From assembly GCF_002256285.1 (NCBI RefSeq), contig NZ_NKJE01000004.1, positions 62,001 through 126,000 on the forward strand: a DNA stretch of 64,000 nt, read 5' to 3'. This document shows positions 1-7,940 of the stretch, piece after piece. The notes below the pieces were generated by a model. It did no database searches and was not told where the DNA came from. It saw only the letters and a list, made by a program, of their open reading frames with translations. The position numbers and the translations under genes are program-made. Within the stretch, counting starts at the first letter, position 1; every line of letters begins with the position of its first letter. Origin of the DNA: Flavobacterium sp. BFFFF1 (GTDB taxonomy: Bacteria; Bacteroidota; Bacteroidia; Flavobacteriales; Flavobacteriaceae).

Positions 1-788
1 TCTGACTTATAGAAAAACCGGAAATCATCTTTGGCATAACTCAGCATGGAACTCGCACTGTACTGCATGTCAGGTAGCCATTGATAACCACGTGTACCAT
101 CATTAGGCACATGATCGGGGCCACTCCTGTCGCCTTTAAACCCGTCAAAATCATTTCGGTTAAACGATAACGAAGCATACCAGTTTTCTGAAAATTTATG
201 CCCTGCCTTTAGTCCCTGTATGTGTTTCCCCGCCTTGAAAGGCGCATATTCCGCCCCGGCAGTTTCTTCCTGTACCGTAGCCGAAAGCTCCCACTTCGTA
301 TCGCTCCCCTTTTTTGTGATGATGTTTAAGATACCGCTTACGGCATTGGCTCCGTGCGTCACACCCATCGAGCCTTCTATAATTTCGATGCGTTCGATAT
401 CATTTAGGTTTATCTGCGTCAAATCGATGTTATTGCCGAGTCCGGCATCACTGACCATAGGGACATTGTCCTGCAAAATCTTGAAATATTGTCCATCCAG
501 ACCGAACAGCGAAATGGCGGAACGGCCGTCACTTCCAGAGGGCCTGATGATGATATTCAAGGACTGGCTTAACACGTCAGCAAGATTATTTGCCGCCAGC
601 CGCTTTATGTCTTCTTTTGTAATCACCCGCAAATTGTAGATGGATTTCTTCAGGGATTGTGGTTCAAACTGTCCTGTGACCACCACCTGTTCCAGCGAAG
701 CTGTTTTAAGGGTATCAACAATTTTTTCCTGAGCTGAACCTGTAGTTGCGAGGGCAAATAATGCAGTTATTGAAAGATAGGTTTTCAT
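1..788 (-). CDS. TonB-dependent outer-membrane receptor (partial, C-terminus beyond window)
   Basis: The gene starts at an ATG at 788 and reads open to the window edge, giving about 262 residues. The start carries a signal peptide ending near residue 20 (ATTGSAQ). A TonB-box-like stretch (SLEQVVVTG) follows, then a plug domain with the typical RIEIIEGSMG and GANAVSGILNIITKK motifs, and the beginning of the barrel. Such receptors import a scarce ligand across the outer membrane using TonB energy. The HmuY-family lipoprotein and DUF6607 gene next door make heme or iron-porphyrin the likely ligand; that is inference from neighbours. It is transcribed divergently from the DUF6607 gene. There is no SusC-type N-terminal extension. 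Confidence 0.9.
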   Translation of the reverse strand, partial: MKTYLSITALFALATTGSAQEKIVDTLKTASLEQVVVTGQFEPQSLKKSIYNLRVITKEDIKRLAANNLADVLSQSLNIIIRPSGSDGRSAISLFGLDGQYFKILQDNVPMVSDAGLGNNIDLTQINLNDIERIEIIEGSMGVTHGANAVSGILNIITKKGSDTKWELSATVQEETAGAEYAPFKAGKHIQGLKAGHKFSENWYASLSFNRNDFDGFKGDRSGPDHVPNDGTRGYQWLPDMQYSASSMLSYAKDDFRFFYKS

Positions 789-817
789 TATTTAGAGTGG
801 TTCTTAATAATTTTTGA

Positions 818-825
818 CAAATATA
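818..825 (-). promoter_or_regulatory. Candidate -7 element for the TonB receptor
   Basis: Read on the minus strand this is TATATTTG, a perfect match to the Bacteroidota TAnnTTTG -7 consensus, 30 bases before the receptor ATG. No clear -33 TTTG is seen at the expected distance. Confidence 0.45.
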
Positions 826-860
826 TATCCTTATCTTTAATTATTCTAAATAAAAATACA

Positions 861-868
861 TAGTTTTG
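861..868 (+). promoter_or_regulatory. Candidate -7 element for the DUF6607 gene
   Basis: TAGTTTTG matches the TAnnTTTG consensus and lies 26 bases before the ATG at 894. The divergent receptor has its own -7 element in the same 105-base spacer, so one regulator could control both. The -33 box is weak. Confidence 0.45.
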
Positions 869-893
869 CAAAAGAAATTTTTAACCTTTTATC

Positions 894-1832
894 ATGAAAT
901 TACAACAACCTAAAAATCAAATGATTTGTTTTAATTTGAGCACAAAAGCGTTGCTTGCAGGATTATTTTTACTCGGATGCGCTGCAAATGCACAGGAAAA
1001 GAGCAAGGCTGAAGACATCAAAGCCATCAAATCCATGTGCGGATGTTACGAAGTCGAGTTTAATTTTGCCGAGACATTCCAGTACTCGAAAGACGGGAAT
1101 TACCAACCTTCAAAAACCAAACTGGATGCGGGGCTGGAATGGGTGGAACTGGTGGAAGACCAACCCAATAAACTCGTTCTGCAACATTTACTCATTGTAA
1201 CCGACTCCATGATTGTGAAACACTGGCGACAGGACTGGGTATATGAGAATACTGATTTTCACCAATTCTTCAAAGACAAGACCTGGAAGTTTAATTCACT
1301 TCCAAAATCAGCCATCAAAGGGCAATGGACGCAAAATGTATATCAGGTGGATGACAGTCCAAGATATACGGGAACCGCCACGTGGATCCACTCCGATGGC
1401 AGGCACTATTGGACAGCTGTCGCAGATGCGCCACTGCCGAGACGTGAATATACGGTACGCAACGATTACAATGTGTTACAGCGAAAAAACACCCACGAAA
1501 TCACCGCAAACGGCTGGATACACGACCAGGACAACGTAAAAATCATCCGGGATGACAGCGGTAAGGATGTAATCCTCGCTAAGGAAAAAGGATATGATGT
1601 TTATACGAAGGTAGCCGACTCAAAATGCCAATCGGCACGCGACTACTGGAAAAAAAATGCCGCATTATGGAAAAATGTTCGTGCCAAATGGCAGACCATT
1701 TTTCAGCAAAGAAGTGATCTTAATCTACAAACCACTGTTGGCGGTAAACCCCTTTATGAGCACTTATTTGACTTAAAACCTGATGCCGCAAAAGCAGAGA
1801 GCGATAAAGTAATTGACAGCTTTTTGAAATAG
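894..1832 (+). CDS. DUF6607-type periplasmic or secreted protein of the heme locus
   Basis: A 312-residue protein with an N-terminal signal sequence whose hydrophobic stretch TKALLAGLFLLGCAANAQ lies near residues 18-35. The mature part is rich in Trp and Tyr, with a conserved-looking MCGCYEVEFNFAETF segment near residues 48-62. I recognise it as the DUF6607 type often found in Flavobacteriia beside HmuY and a TonB receptor; its biochemical role is unknown. An LxGC lipobox-like motif is present, but AANAQ could equally be a signal peptidase I site. A second in-frame ATG nine codons in would also keep the signal peptide. It is divergent from the receptor and convergent with the HmuY gene, with which it shares a terminator. 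Confidence 0.75.
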   Translation: MKLQQPKNQMICFNLSTKALLAGLFLLGCAANAQEKSKAEDIKAIKSMCGCYEVEFNFAETFQYSKDGNYQPSKTKLDAGLEWVELVEDQPNKLVLQHLLIVTDSMIVKHWRQDWVYENTDFHQFFKDKTWKFNSLPKSAIKGQWTQNVYQVDDSPRYTGTATWIHSDGRHYWTAVADAPLPRREYTVRNDYNVLQRKNTHEITANGWIHDQDNVKIIRDDSGKDVILAKEKGYDVYTKVADSKCQSARDYWKKNAALWKNVRAKWQTIFQQRSDLNLQTTVGGKPLYEHLFDLKPDAAKAESDKVIDSFLK

Positions 1833-1847
1833 GTTCCTGCTTCATTT

Positions 1848-1897
1848 AAAAAAGTAATCCCAGGTCCGGAATCAGGTGGACCTGGGATTACTTTTTT
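1848..1897. terminator. Bidirectional terminator between the DUF6607 and HmuY genes
   Basis: A perfect 20-base inverted repeat (arms 1848-1867 and 1878-1897) with a 10-base loop, and A/T runs on both sides. It sits between two convergent stop codons and can end transcription in both directions. Confidence 0.9.
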
Positions 1898-1948
1898 GTA
1901 TAGACGAACTGTTTTATATTAAGGCAATATCAAATTTAACGCAGCGTA

Positions 1949-3376
1949 TTATCGCAACAATTCGTATTCAAACGCCGGGTTTCCGCGCTCACCGGCAGCA
2001 TTCGTAATGGCTGTGAATCTTAACTTATACACATTCCCTGCACCGTCTTTTAATATATAAAATCGGTCCGACTTAACATCGGGCGATGCCGAACCGTCAT
2101 TTCTCCATTTGGTGCCGATGGCTCGTTGGTCGATCGAAGCCGCAAGGTCAAAATTTGCAGAAGCTACGTCGGCTAGGGTGAAATCTTCGTAGGAAATTCC
2201 CGCGCTGTTCAATACTTCATAGGCGCGTGTTCCGCTTTTAGTGTTCGTCACGATAAAATCCTGATACGCATACGACAACAAACCACTTCCTAAATTCGCA
2301 ACATCGGTAAATGAAGTAAAATTCAGGTCCCATTTCGCCTTTTCAGGCTCTACATTAACCACAGCATTCGTGTTAAAGCTAAAAAACGTAAAGTTGAACG
2401 CCGCCTTTTTTTCTATGGAAACCTCTTGAAACGTGGTGGAATCAACATTTGCATATTGCAATTTATAGTTTATACCGTCGCGCAATACCCGTATTTTGAT
2501 CCAGCCTCTTGCATCACCATATGCATTTACACTGCCTGCATTGGGCAAAATAGTTGAAACCTTATACCCAAGATTGACAAGGTAAACCTTATTGTCGCCG
2601 TCGTTGGCGGATACCTCAGCTATGGCCGTATGGGTAATGCTTCCATCCGGACCATCCACATATGCCGGATTTCCATTCTGAATGCCTGAACCTGTGTCTT
2701 CGCCAACCGCTACTGTATCATCTACTGTGACCAATTGGGTCAGATCATTGCTATTTAATTGTTTTGCAGCCATATTGGTGGCACCATTCAGTACTACCCT
2801 GAACTCATCCCCACCATAAAATCCCAAATCCCATGAAGTCCGCGCCACTGCTGTAGCAGTTCCGGAACTCAGGTCCACAAAAACCTGGTTGGGGACATTC
2901 GGGCCACCCACTTCAGGCGCAATTTCGCCGGACAAAACAGGCGTTTCGTCAAAATTCACCTGCACCCTGCGTGTGGCGTCAGGAATCAGTATACCCTGTG
3001 GGTCGATGCCGGTAATGGTGAAAACAACATTTTTTGTTTCCCCTTCATACGCCTTGACCAGCCTGGTAAATAAAAAAGATACTGAAGATGCGCCTGCTTC
3101 AAAAGGAATCGTAATCGAATGATTAACTGGTTCAGGACTTGTGGTAAAATCGGTCCCATACGCCACTCCAGTTTCCGTAACCGAGAACGTAATGCTTCCT
3201 GCATAGGCAGCAGGATCAGCGAAAGCTACGCTGACCGTTGTATTATCTCCTATCAGGTCGATCTCAGGATGAGCAAATGCCACGGAATTCTGTGGATCCG
3301 GAATAACTTCTTCTTCCTGGCATCCAGTAAAAACAATGCCTGCAAAAACGAATAACAGCAAAACAATTCTCTTCAT
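1949..3376 (-). CDS. HmuY-family heme-binding lipoprotein
   Basis: A 475-residue lipoprotein with lipobox FTGC and lipidated Cys19. After a linker there is a Calx-beta-like stretch at about residues 30-145 (GTDFTTSP, ITIPFEAGASSVSFLF). The rest resembles HmuY, with a TSWDLGFYGGDEFRVVLN block, a repeat-like WDLNFTSFTD block, and IKIRVLRDGINYKLQYANVD. In Porphyromonas, HmuY binds heme at the surface and hands it to the partner receptor HmuR. Here the receptor is the TonB-dependent protein on the same strand about 1.2 kb away, with the DUF6607 gene between them. The protein is longer than classical HmuY because of the N-terminal domain and a duplicated HmuY-like half. The heme-ligating residues cannot be assigned by eye. 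Confidence 0.75.
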   Translation of the reverse strand: MKRIVLLLFVFAGIVFTGCQEEEVIPDPQNSVAFAHPEIDLIGDNTTVSVAFADPAAYAGSITFSVTETGVAYGTDFTTSPEPVNHSITIPFEAGASSVSFLFTRLVKAYEGETKNVVFTITGIDPQGILIPDATRRVQVNFDETPVLSGEIAPEVGGPNVPNQVFVDLSSGTATAVARTSWDLGFYGGDEFRVVLNGATNMAAKQLNSNDLTQLVTVDDTVAVGEDTGSGIQNGNPAYVDGPDGSITHTAIAEVSANDGDNKVYLVNLGYKVSTILPNAGSVNAYGDARGWIKIRVLRDGINYKLQYANVDSTTFQEVSIEKKAAFNFTFFSFNTNAVVNVEPEKAKWDLNFTSFTDVANLGSGLLSYAYQDFIVTNTKSGTRAYEVLNSAGISYEDFTLADVASANFDLAASIDQRAIGTKWRNDGSASPDVKSDRFYILKDGAGNVYKLRFTAITNAAGERGNPAFEYELLR

Positions 3377-3541
3377 AATGATAAAATATAAGCGCTAAAG
3401 ATAGGAATCTTCTCTAACTGATCACGTGACAATGTCAAATTTAGCATTAACTTCAGCAATACGTAATCATCGAGCACATTCAAAAACGCCGATCTTATTG
3501 TTACTTGCCGGCATCTGCGAATAAACTTCGGAGTTTGAGCC

Positions 3542-4486
3542 TTACGCCTGATTTGCCTTGGGCAAAAAGATCTCCGCCATCATGCATCTTGCGCTCCCTC
3601 CGCCACAGGCCTCAATGGTATCCAGGCTGGAGCTTAGTATCGTCGCGTGATTTTCCAACTGTTCGATTTGCTTTGCAGTGAGGCTTTGGTGCGCAGCCGC
3701 ACTCATCACCAATAATCTATTGCCATCGGCACCCCTTACTTCGAGCATGTTGCCGGCAAAATTGTTTACCTGGTCTTCGGTAATCAATATAATTTCTTTA
3801 CCGTCGTCTTTGAGGCTGTCCAAAACCATCCTGCGTTCCTTTTTGTCGTCGATACAATCCGCGCAGATTACGGCAAAAGTTTCGCCAAGGCACATCATGA
3901 CATTGGTATGATAAATCAATTTCCGTTCGCCGTTGACCGTTTGGAAGGCTTCAAATATAATCGGGTGAAGGTCAAAATCCTCGCAGAATTCAATAAACAA
4001 TTCTTCATCGGCGCGTGGTGACAGCGCACAGTAGGCTTTGGCATTGGCCCGGTCCAGCAAAATACTGCCGGTACCTTCGAGGAAGAAACCATCGTTTTCA
4101 GCGTCCGTATAATCGATGATGTTTTCAATCTGAAAACCTTTATCCTCAAGCATGTCAAGGATTTCCTCGCGGCGTTCCTTCCGTCGGTTTTCGGCAAACA
4201 TGGGGTACAGGGCCACATCGGCATTTTCATGAAACGAAATCCAATTGTTTGGAAAGATCGAATCTGGGGTGTCCGGATCGGTGGTATCGTCCACAACGAT
4301 CACTTCGACGCCGGCGTTGCTTAGTTTGTCCACAAACGCGTCAAATTCCTGCTGTGCTTTGGCATTGACTGTTGCGGGCAGCAACCCATCAAGTACTTTT
4401 TGGTAGTAATTATTAACGGCGGTCTGCTCGTTCATCCGGAAAGCAACCGGACGGATCATCAATATCGAATTGGTGGTTTGGTTCAT
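3542..4486 (-). CDS. ctlX: Citrulline utilization hydrolase CtlX-type (amidinotransferase fold)
   Basis: A 314-residue cytoplasmic enzyme of the guanidino-group modifying superfamily. Visible active-site motifs are PDSIFPNNW (about 74-82), GFFLEGTGS with acidic Glu137, YHTNVMM with His193, and a C-terminal GGGSARCMM with nucleophile Cys301. These make up the Glu/His/Cys set of the family. CtlX-type proteins are linked to citrulline use, but the exact substrate is not proved by sequence. The gene follows the DDAH-like gene by 66 bases on the same strand, so the two probably form an operon acting on related guanidino or ureido amino acids. Confidence 0.85.
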   Translation of the reverse strand: MNQTTNSILMIRPVAFRMNEQTAVNNYYQKVLDGLLPATVNAKAQQEFDAFVDKLSNAGVEVIVVDDTTDPDTPDSIFPNNWISFHENADVALYPMFAENRRKERREEILDMLEDKGFQIENIIDYTDAENDGFFLEGTGSILLDRANAKAYCALSPRADEELFIEFCEDFDLHPIIFEAFQTVNGERKLIYHTNVMMCLGETFAVICADCIDDKKERRMVLDSLKDDGKEIILITEDQVNNFAGNMLEVRGADGNRLLVMSAAAHQSLTAKQIEQLENHATILSSSLDTIEACGGGSARCMMAEIFLPKANQA

Positions 4487-4552
4487 GTTTTTAGTTTAAG
4501 GTGTAAGGTGTAAAGTTCAGGTCACAACCTCAAACTTTACATCTTAAATAGA

Positions 4553-5479
4553 TTAATCACGGATAAGCGGCAAGGTTGAGCAGCGGAGCAGCCCTTCCTG
4601 CTTTGATATTTCTGAATAGGGGATTTCCTCTACGGTGAAACCATGATCGCGAAGCCATTGGTTCAACTTCCCGAATTCGGATGGATTGTTTCCTGAAACG
4701 ATGACTTCGGGCGAAATTGAAAACACGTTCGAATTCATATTGTACATGCCTTCACGGTCAATGTGGTATATATTGTCTGCTCCGAAAAAATCGAGTAAGT
4801 ATTGATATTCTGCTTCATTCCTAAAACCGTTTTTGTAGACAATCGCTTTATCAGTACCGATGGGCTGGAAGCAGCAATCGAGGTGCAGTGCGTTGTCACG
4901 GGCTTCGGTGGTGGATTTCACGAGATCAAACGCCACGACGGTCTTGTTTGGAAAATACGCTTTAATAAAATCAACCCCTGCCCTATTCGTGCGTGCGGTT
5001 TTTATCGCAGAATAATCGGGTCCATTGTAGGTACCGATAAAGATGTGGTCGTTCCAGACGATGACGTCGCCGCCTTCAATGTGGATGTCCTGGTCTTTGA
5101 TGTGTACAAATTTTTTCGGATCGATCTGGTCAATTACATACTGTATGGCGGGAAACTCCTTATCGCGGTCCGGCAGGATATTGGCCTGGAAGAAAACGTC
5201 GTCAATCACAAAACCGATGTCGCGTGCAAAAATCTGGTTGACATGCGCAATCACTTCGGGACGGTAAACGGTTACATCATATTTTTGAAACACATTAAGG
5301 AACGCTTCCATTTCTGCCACCATGGCTTCATTGGAAGGATAAGTTCCGTTTTTGATGTGCTCATACGATTTAGGGTCGTAGGCCTGTTCTAATGTTGGGG
5401 TGGGCTCATTTAGTTCGGCGGTACCGAGGATTACGGCGCGAAGCCTGGAAGTCTCATTCTTTACATTCAACTGCAGCAT
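4553..5479 (-). CDS. Dimethylarginine dimethylaminohydrolase / arginine deiminase family hydrolase
   Basis: A 308-residue guanidino hydrolase. Motifs are FARDIGF (84-90), IHIEGGDV (about 133-140), LHLDCCFQPIG with His199, and the C-terminal GLLRCSTLPL with nucleophile Cys300. This fits dimethylarginine dimethylaminohydrolase or a related arginine/citrulline deiminase. The reaction would release citrulline plus an amine or ammonia, which suits its neighbour ctlX. It has no signal peptide. Upstream is a good -7 element and no other gene for about 440 bases, so it is probably the first gene of the pair. Confidence 0.85.
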   Translation of the reverse strand: MLQLNVKNETSRLRAVILGTAELNEPTPTLEQAYDPKSYEHIKNGTYPSNEAMVAEMEAFLNVFQKYDVTVYRPEVIAHVNQIFARDIGFVIDDVFFQANILPDRDKEFPAIQYVIDQIDPKKFVHIKDQDIHIEGGDVIVWNDHIFIGTYNGPDYSAIKTARTNRAGVDFIKAYFPNKTVVAFDLVKSTTEARDNALHLDCCFQPIGTDKAIVYKNGFRNEAEYQYLLDFFGADNIYHIDREGMYNMNSNVFSISPEVIVSGNNPSEFGKLNQWLRDHGFTVEEIPYSEISKQEGLLRCSTLPLIRD

Positions 5480-5499
5480 ACAACTCTTTTGATTTAGGG

Positions 5500-5507
5500 C
5501 AAAGATA
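5500..5507 (-). promoter_or_regulatory. Candidate -7 element for the DDAH-ctlX pair
   Basis: TATCTTTG on the minus strand matches TAnnTTTG exactly and lies about 20 bases before the start codon at 5479. The -33 box is not obvious. Confidence 0.45.
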
Positions 5508-5920
5508 ACGATTTCGGGAAATTCCCCCTGTTGAAAAAATGAAAAGTTGAGGATTTGATAATGTGTCGCTAATATGGTGAGAATCTCGCAATTCAGTCCA
5601 AAGCAATGTGGCCTTAAGATGTGTGTAAAATGCTAACCTTTCGCTCAAAACTAAAACTTTAACAAAATATACGGGTTTGCCGTAATGGAAATTTAATTTC
5701 TTTCCGTAGGGACCGTAACTTCCCCTTCCCTGAAGGTAAAATACAATTTTCCCGAGACTAATTTTACGGGAAAACCATACTTTTTCTAAATTTTTCAAAA
5801 ATCGATTTGCGCACTGTTTTTAATACGCCTCCTTCACCATTAAATGACCGGGCGGGCGGCAAATCATTGGATTTGAAAAATAACAGTCCTGTTATCGCAG
5901 GATTTTTTATCTTCGGAGGT
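5508..5920. other. Intergenic region without recognisable genes
   Basis: This stretch between the divergent DDAH-like gene and the esterase holds short open frames in both directions, but none has convincing codon use or a domain. The esterase frame is open back to 5807, but that extra N-terminus is proline-rich and precedes a much better signal-peptide start at 5921. Confidence 0.6.
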
Positions 5921-7042
5921 ATGAAAAAAATTCCTTTACTCTTATTGTTGTTTCAGGTTGTTTGCTTCGGGCAGCAGGTTGACAACGTTTCCATCGATTC
6001 TAAAATCATGGGCGAAAAGCGGGAACTGCTGGTCTACACGCCGTTTGGGTATGGTGAGGCAACCGACAACACCTTTGACGTGTTTTATGTATTCGACAGC
6101 CAAAACCGCGATGCGTTTGACTTGGCGCATTCATTGCTGGCCTATCAGGAAACCGGCGGAAAAAGCTTTATCGTGGTGGGAATCGTTTCCGAAAACCGCA
6201 ACAAGGACATGCTGCCGGCACAGCAAACTGCTGCCTACCGGGAAAAATGGGGTGAGAATGCCGGCAATGCGGACCGATTCATGGCTTTTCTGTGCAATGA
6301 GGCGATGCCGTACCTGGCGGCCCATTACCGGGTGGGCGGCACTCGGATTGCTGTGGGTCATTCGAACAGCGCCGCCTTCGTTTTGTATACCCTGATGAAA
6401 GACCAAGGCCTGTTCAATGACTATATCGCCATTTCCCCGAACTTCGCGAACGATGAATACGCGTTGGCCAAACAATTTGAGGCGTTTGATTACAGCAAGC
6501 TGCTGCAAAGGAAATTCGTTTACGTGAGTCATGCCGCAGAAGAAACGATTCAAGGCTGGGAAATCTGGAAAACGGGACGCGAACGGTTTTATGCTTTTGC
6601 CGGGCAATCGGAAGCGCTGAAAAAGAAGCTGGATGTTGTAGTGAAATCTTATCCTAACGAGGGGCATTGGAGTACATACCTGCCTTCGCTACAAAATGGG
6701 CTTCGGGAGTATTTTGCTTATGAAGAGCGGGTGGCGAATGACTACAGTTCCGAAACCTATTCGGTGACGATAACCGTGGTCGTACCCGATAAGGACGACG
6801 TCGTGTTCCTCACCGGCAACCAGCCGGAACTGGGGAACTGGGATCCCGGAAAAATACAGCTGATACGGAAATCGGATTTTGTACGCGAGTTGACGCTGAA
6901 ACTGCACAGCCCGGCGCTGTTTAAATTCACGAAAGGGAGTTGGGCGACGGAAGGAAGCGTCAAGGGCTTCCAGGGAAATATCAAGATTGACACGGAAGAA
7001 ACGCAGCGGTTTGCCTTTGAGGTTTTACGATGGAATGGGTAA
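5921..7042 (+). CDS. Secreted alpha/beta-hydrolase esterase with C-terminal starch-binding-like domain
   Basis: A 373-residue protein. The start at 5921 is chosen because it opens directly with a signal peptide (MKKIPLLLLLFQVVCFGQ). Residues about 25-265 are an esterase-D-like alpha/beta hydrolase with nucleophile Ser148 in GHSNS and a likely catalytic His249 in NEGHWS; this fold cleaves carboxyl esters. Residues about 278-373 resemble a CBM20-type module (VVFLTGNQPELGNWDPG), which in other proteins binds starch-like glucans. It may therefore act on an acylated polysaccharide or oligosaccharide outside the cytoplasm, but the substrate is not shown. It stands alone on the plus strand and has no T9SS tail. 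Confidence 0.75.
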   Translation: MKKIPLLLLLFQVVCFGQQVDNVSIDSKIMGEKRELLVYTPFGYGEATDNTFDVFYVFDSQNRDAFDLAHSLLAYQETGGKSFIVVGIVSENRNKDMLPAQQTAAYREKWGENAGNADRFMAFLCNEAMPYLAAHYRVGGTRIAVGHSNSAAFVLYTLMKDQGLFNDYIAISPNFANDEYALAKQFEAFDYSKLLQRKFVYVSHAAEETIQGWEIWKTGRERFYAFAGQSEALKKKLDVVVKSYPNEGHWSTYLPSLQNGLREYFAYEERVANDYSSETYSVTITVVVPDKDDVVFLTGNQPELGNWDPGKIQLIRKSDFVRELTLKLHSPALFKFTKGSWATEGSVKGFQGNIKIDTEETQRFAFEVLRWNG

Positions 7043-7128
7043 TGAAATATTCTTATTCCTGAAGGCGCCGGAATCATTTCTGAACGTGCCGAGATAGCCC
7101 ATTCTATGACAAACGTAGCGAAGATATG

Positions 7129-7273
7129 TGCGAAGATTCCTCCTTCGTCGAAATGACAATGTCCAGACAGGCGCGCTGAAGATGAGTTTATCGTTTGAGT
7201 TGATTGGCGGACAAATTGTTTTCAAACGCAAACGGTATGGGGTTGTCATTCCGACGAAGGAGGAATCTTCGCA
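7129..7273. repeat. Inverted-repeat element with 31-bp arms
   Basis: The left arm (7129-7159) and right arm (7243-7273) are reverse complements with one mismatch, separated by 83 bases. The arms contain the palindromic-looking core TTCGTCGG/AAATGACA. The layout resembles the REP or MITE-like elements scattered in Flavobacterium genomes. No transposase is present. The element lies immediately upstream of a gene remnant. Confidence 0.7.
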
Positions 7274-7339
7274 AGAATAACCCCGACTGCTCCGATTTCC
7301 AATCGGTGCTATGGTCCGGGGGAGATATATCAGCGCTAT

Positions 7340-7516
7340 CGGGTAGGTAAAAAAGGGGACGCCGCAATACGAGCAACCGCCGTCATAGCAGTTCAAATAG
7401 CAGGTTTTCAATTCGATAGCAAAGTTACTAATGAAGGTGTTAAATTAGCGGCGACCGCTATAATAGACCAAAGTATTGATACGGTAAAAGACCAAGAATT
7501 AAAACAAAATAAATAA
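7340..7516 (+). pseudogene. C-terminal remnant of an unidentified gene
   Basis: The frame ending at TAA 7514-7516 reads as real protein (GDAAIRATAVIAVQIAGFQF, then KLAATAIIDQSIDTVKDQ). The frame stays open upstream into the inverted repeat but has no in-frame ATG or usable start, so only the last ~58 codons of a gene seem to survive. I do not recognise the family. It is followed 3 bases later by the ATG of a 56-residue membrane protein, so the two were probably cotranscribed. Confidence 0.5.
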
Positions 7517-7519
7517 ACC

Positions 7520-7690
7520 ATGAATCTTTTGAAATCTATCGGACTAATTACCGTTGGTGTTTTAGCCATAATTTATACTTACAAACACCCCAATAAAACT
7601 TTTCCAGCACATACAGTTGGTGGATATATGGGTGGAGTTGGTTTTATTATTCTGGGAATGATGCTCATGTTCGGCGCTATTTCATTGTAA
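7520..7690 (+). CDS. Small two-helix membrane protein, 56 residues
   Basis: Starts at ATG 7520 and ends at TAA 7690. The product has two hydrophobic segments, about residues 5-20 (KSIGLITVGVLAIIYT) and 36-55 (YMGGVGFIILGMMLMFGAIS), joined by a short polar loop with KHPNKTF. It is predicted to be an inner-membrane hairpin protein. The gene begins 3 bases after the stop of the remnant at 7340-7516, so it was probably the second gene of an operon whose first gene has been lost. Function unknown. An immunity or accessory protein is possible, but nothing in the sequence proves it. Confidence 0.5.
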   Translation: MNLLKSIGLITVGVLAIIYTYKHPNKTFPAHTVGGYMGGVGFIILGMMLMFGAISL

Positions 7691-7743
7691 ACTTGAACAT
7701 AATTTCTTTATTTAACGGGTAGTCTGAATTTTGAACTCACGCG

Positions 7744-7864
7744 GGTCGCCAACTCTCGATGATGACAAGGTTCCTAAAAGGAACACGGCGCTGCGCCAGC
7801 GATCGAAGCAAGGTGCCGTGTCCCGAAGGTTCGGGACGTAGCGCGCGGCCCGCAGGGGGCGACC
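7744..7864. other. GC-rich segment with nested inverted repeats (possible structured RNA or repeat)
   Basis: Outer 7-base arms GGTCGCC (7744-7750) and GGCGACC (7858-7864) close a segment holding GTTCC-loop-GGAAC (7770-7784), GGCG-CTG-CGCC (7787-7797) and GTCCCGAA/TTCGGGAC (7820-7837). CACGGC (7784-7789) can alternatively pair with GCCGTG (7815-7820). It is much more GC-rich than the flanks and has no coding frame. It could be a dispersed repeat or a structured transcript. Confidence 0.4.
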
Positions 7865-7867
7865 AAA

Positions 7868-7907
7868 ACTAAAAGCTAATCGCTAAAAGCTGAAAGCTGA
7901 CCGCTGA
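7868..7907. repeat. AGCTGAAAGCTG-type short repeat
   Basis: Tandem-like AGCTAA, AGCTGAAAGCTGACC and GCTGAA units. The same kind of sequence occurs at 42790-42866, between rpmJ and infA, so it is a dispersed spacer repeat. Confidence 0.5.
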
Positions 7908-7940
7908 AAAAACACAAAATGCATCACAAAATCAGTATTT

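Noticed and set aside
5454..5798. 114-residue minus-strand frame upstream of the DDAH-like gene
   Set aside because: It overlaps the start of that gene and its -7 element, and shows no domain or signal peptide.
7025..7411. Overlapping minus-strand frames (128 and 62 residues) around the inverted repeat
   Set aside because: They arise from the inverted repeat and GC-rich repeat DNA (for example FLRRFLLRRNDN-like text), which is typical of spurious frames in such repeats.
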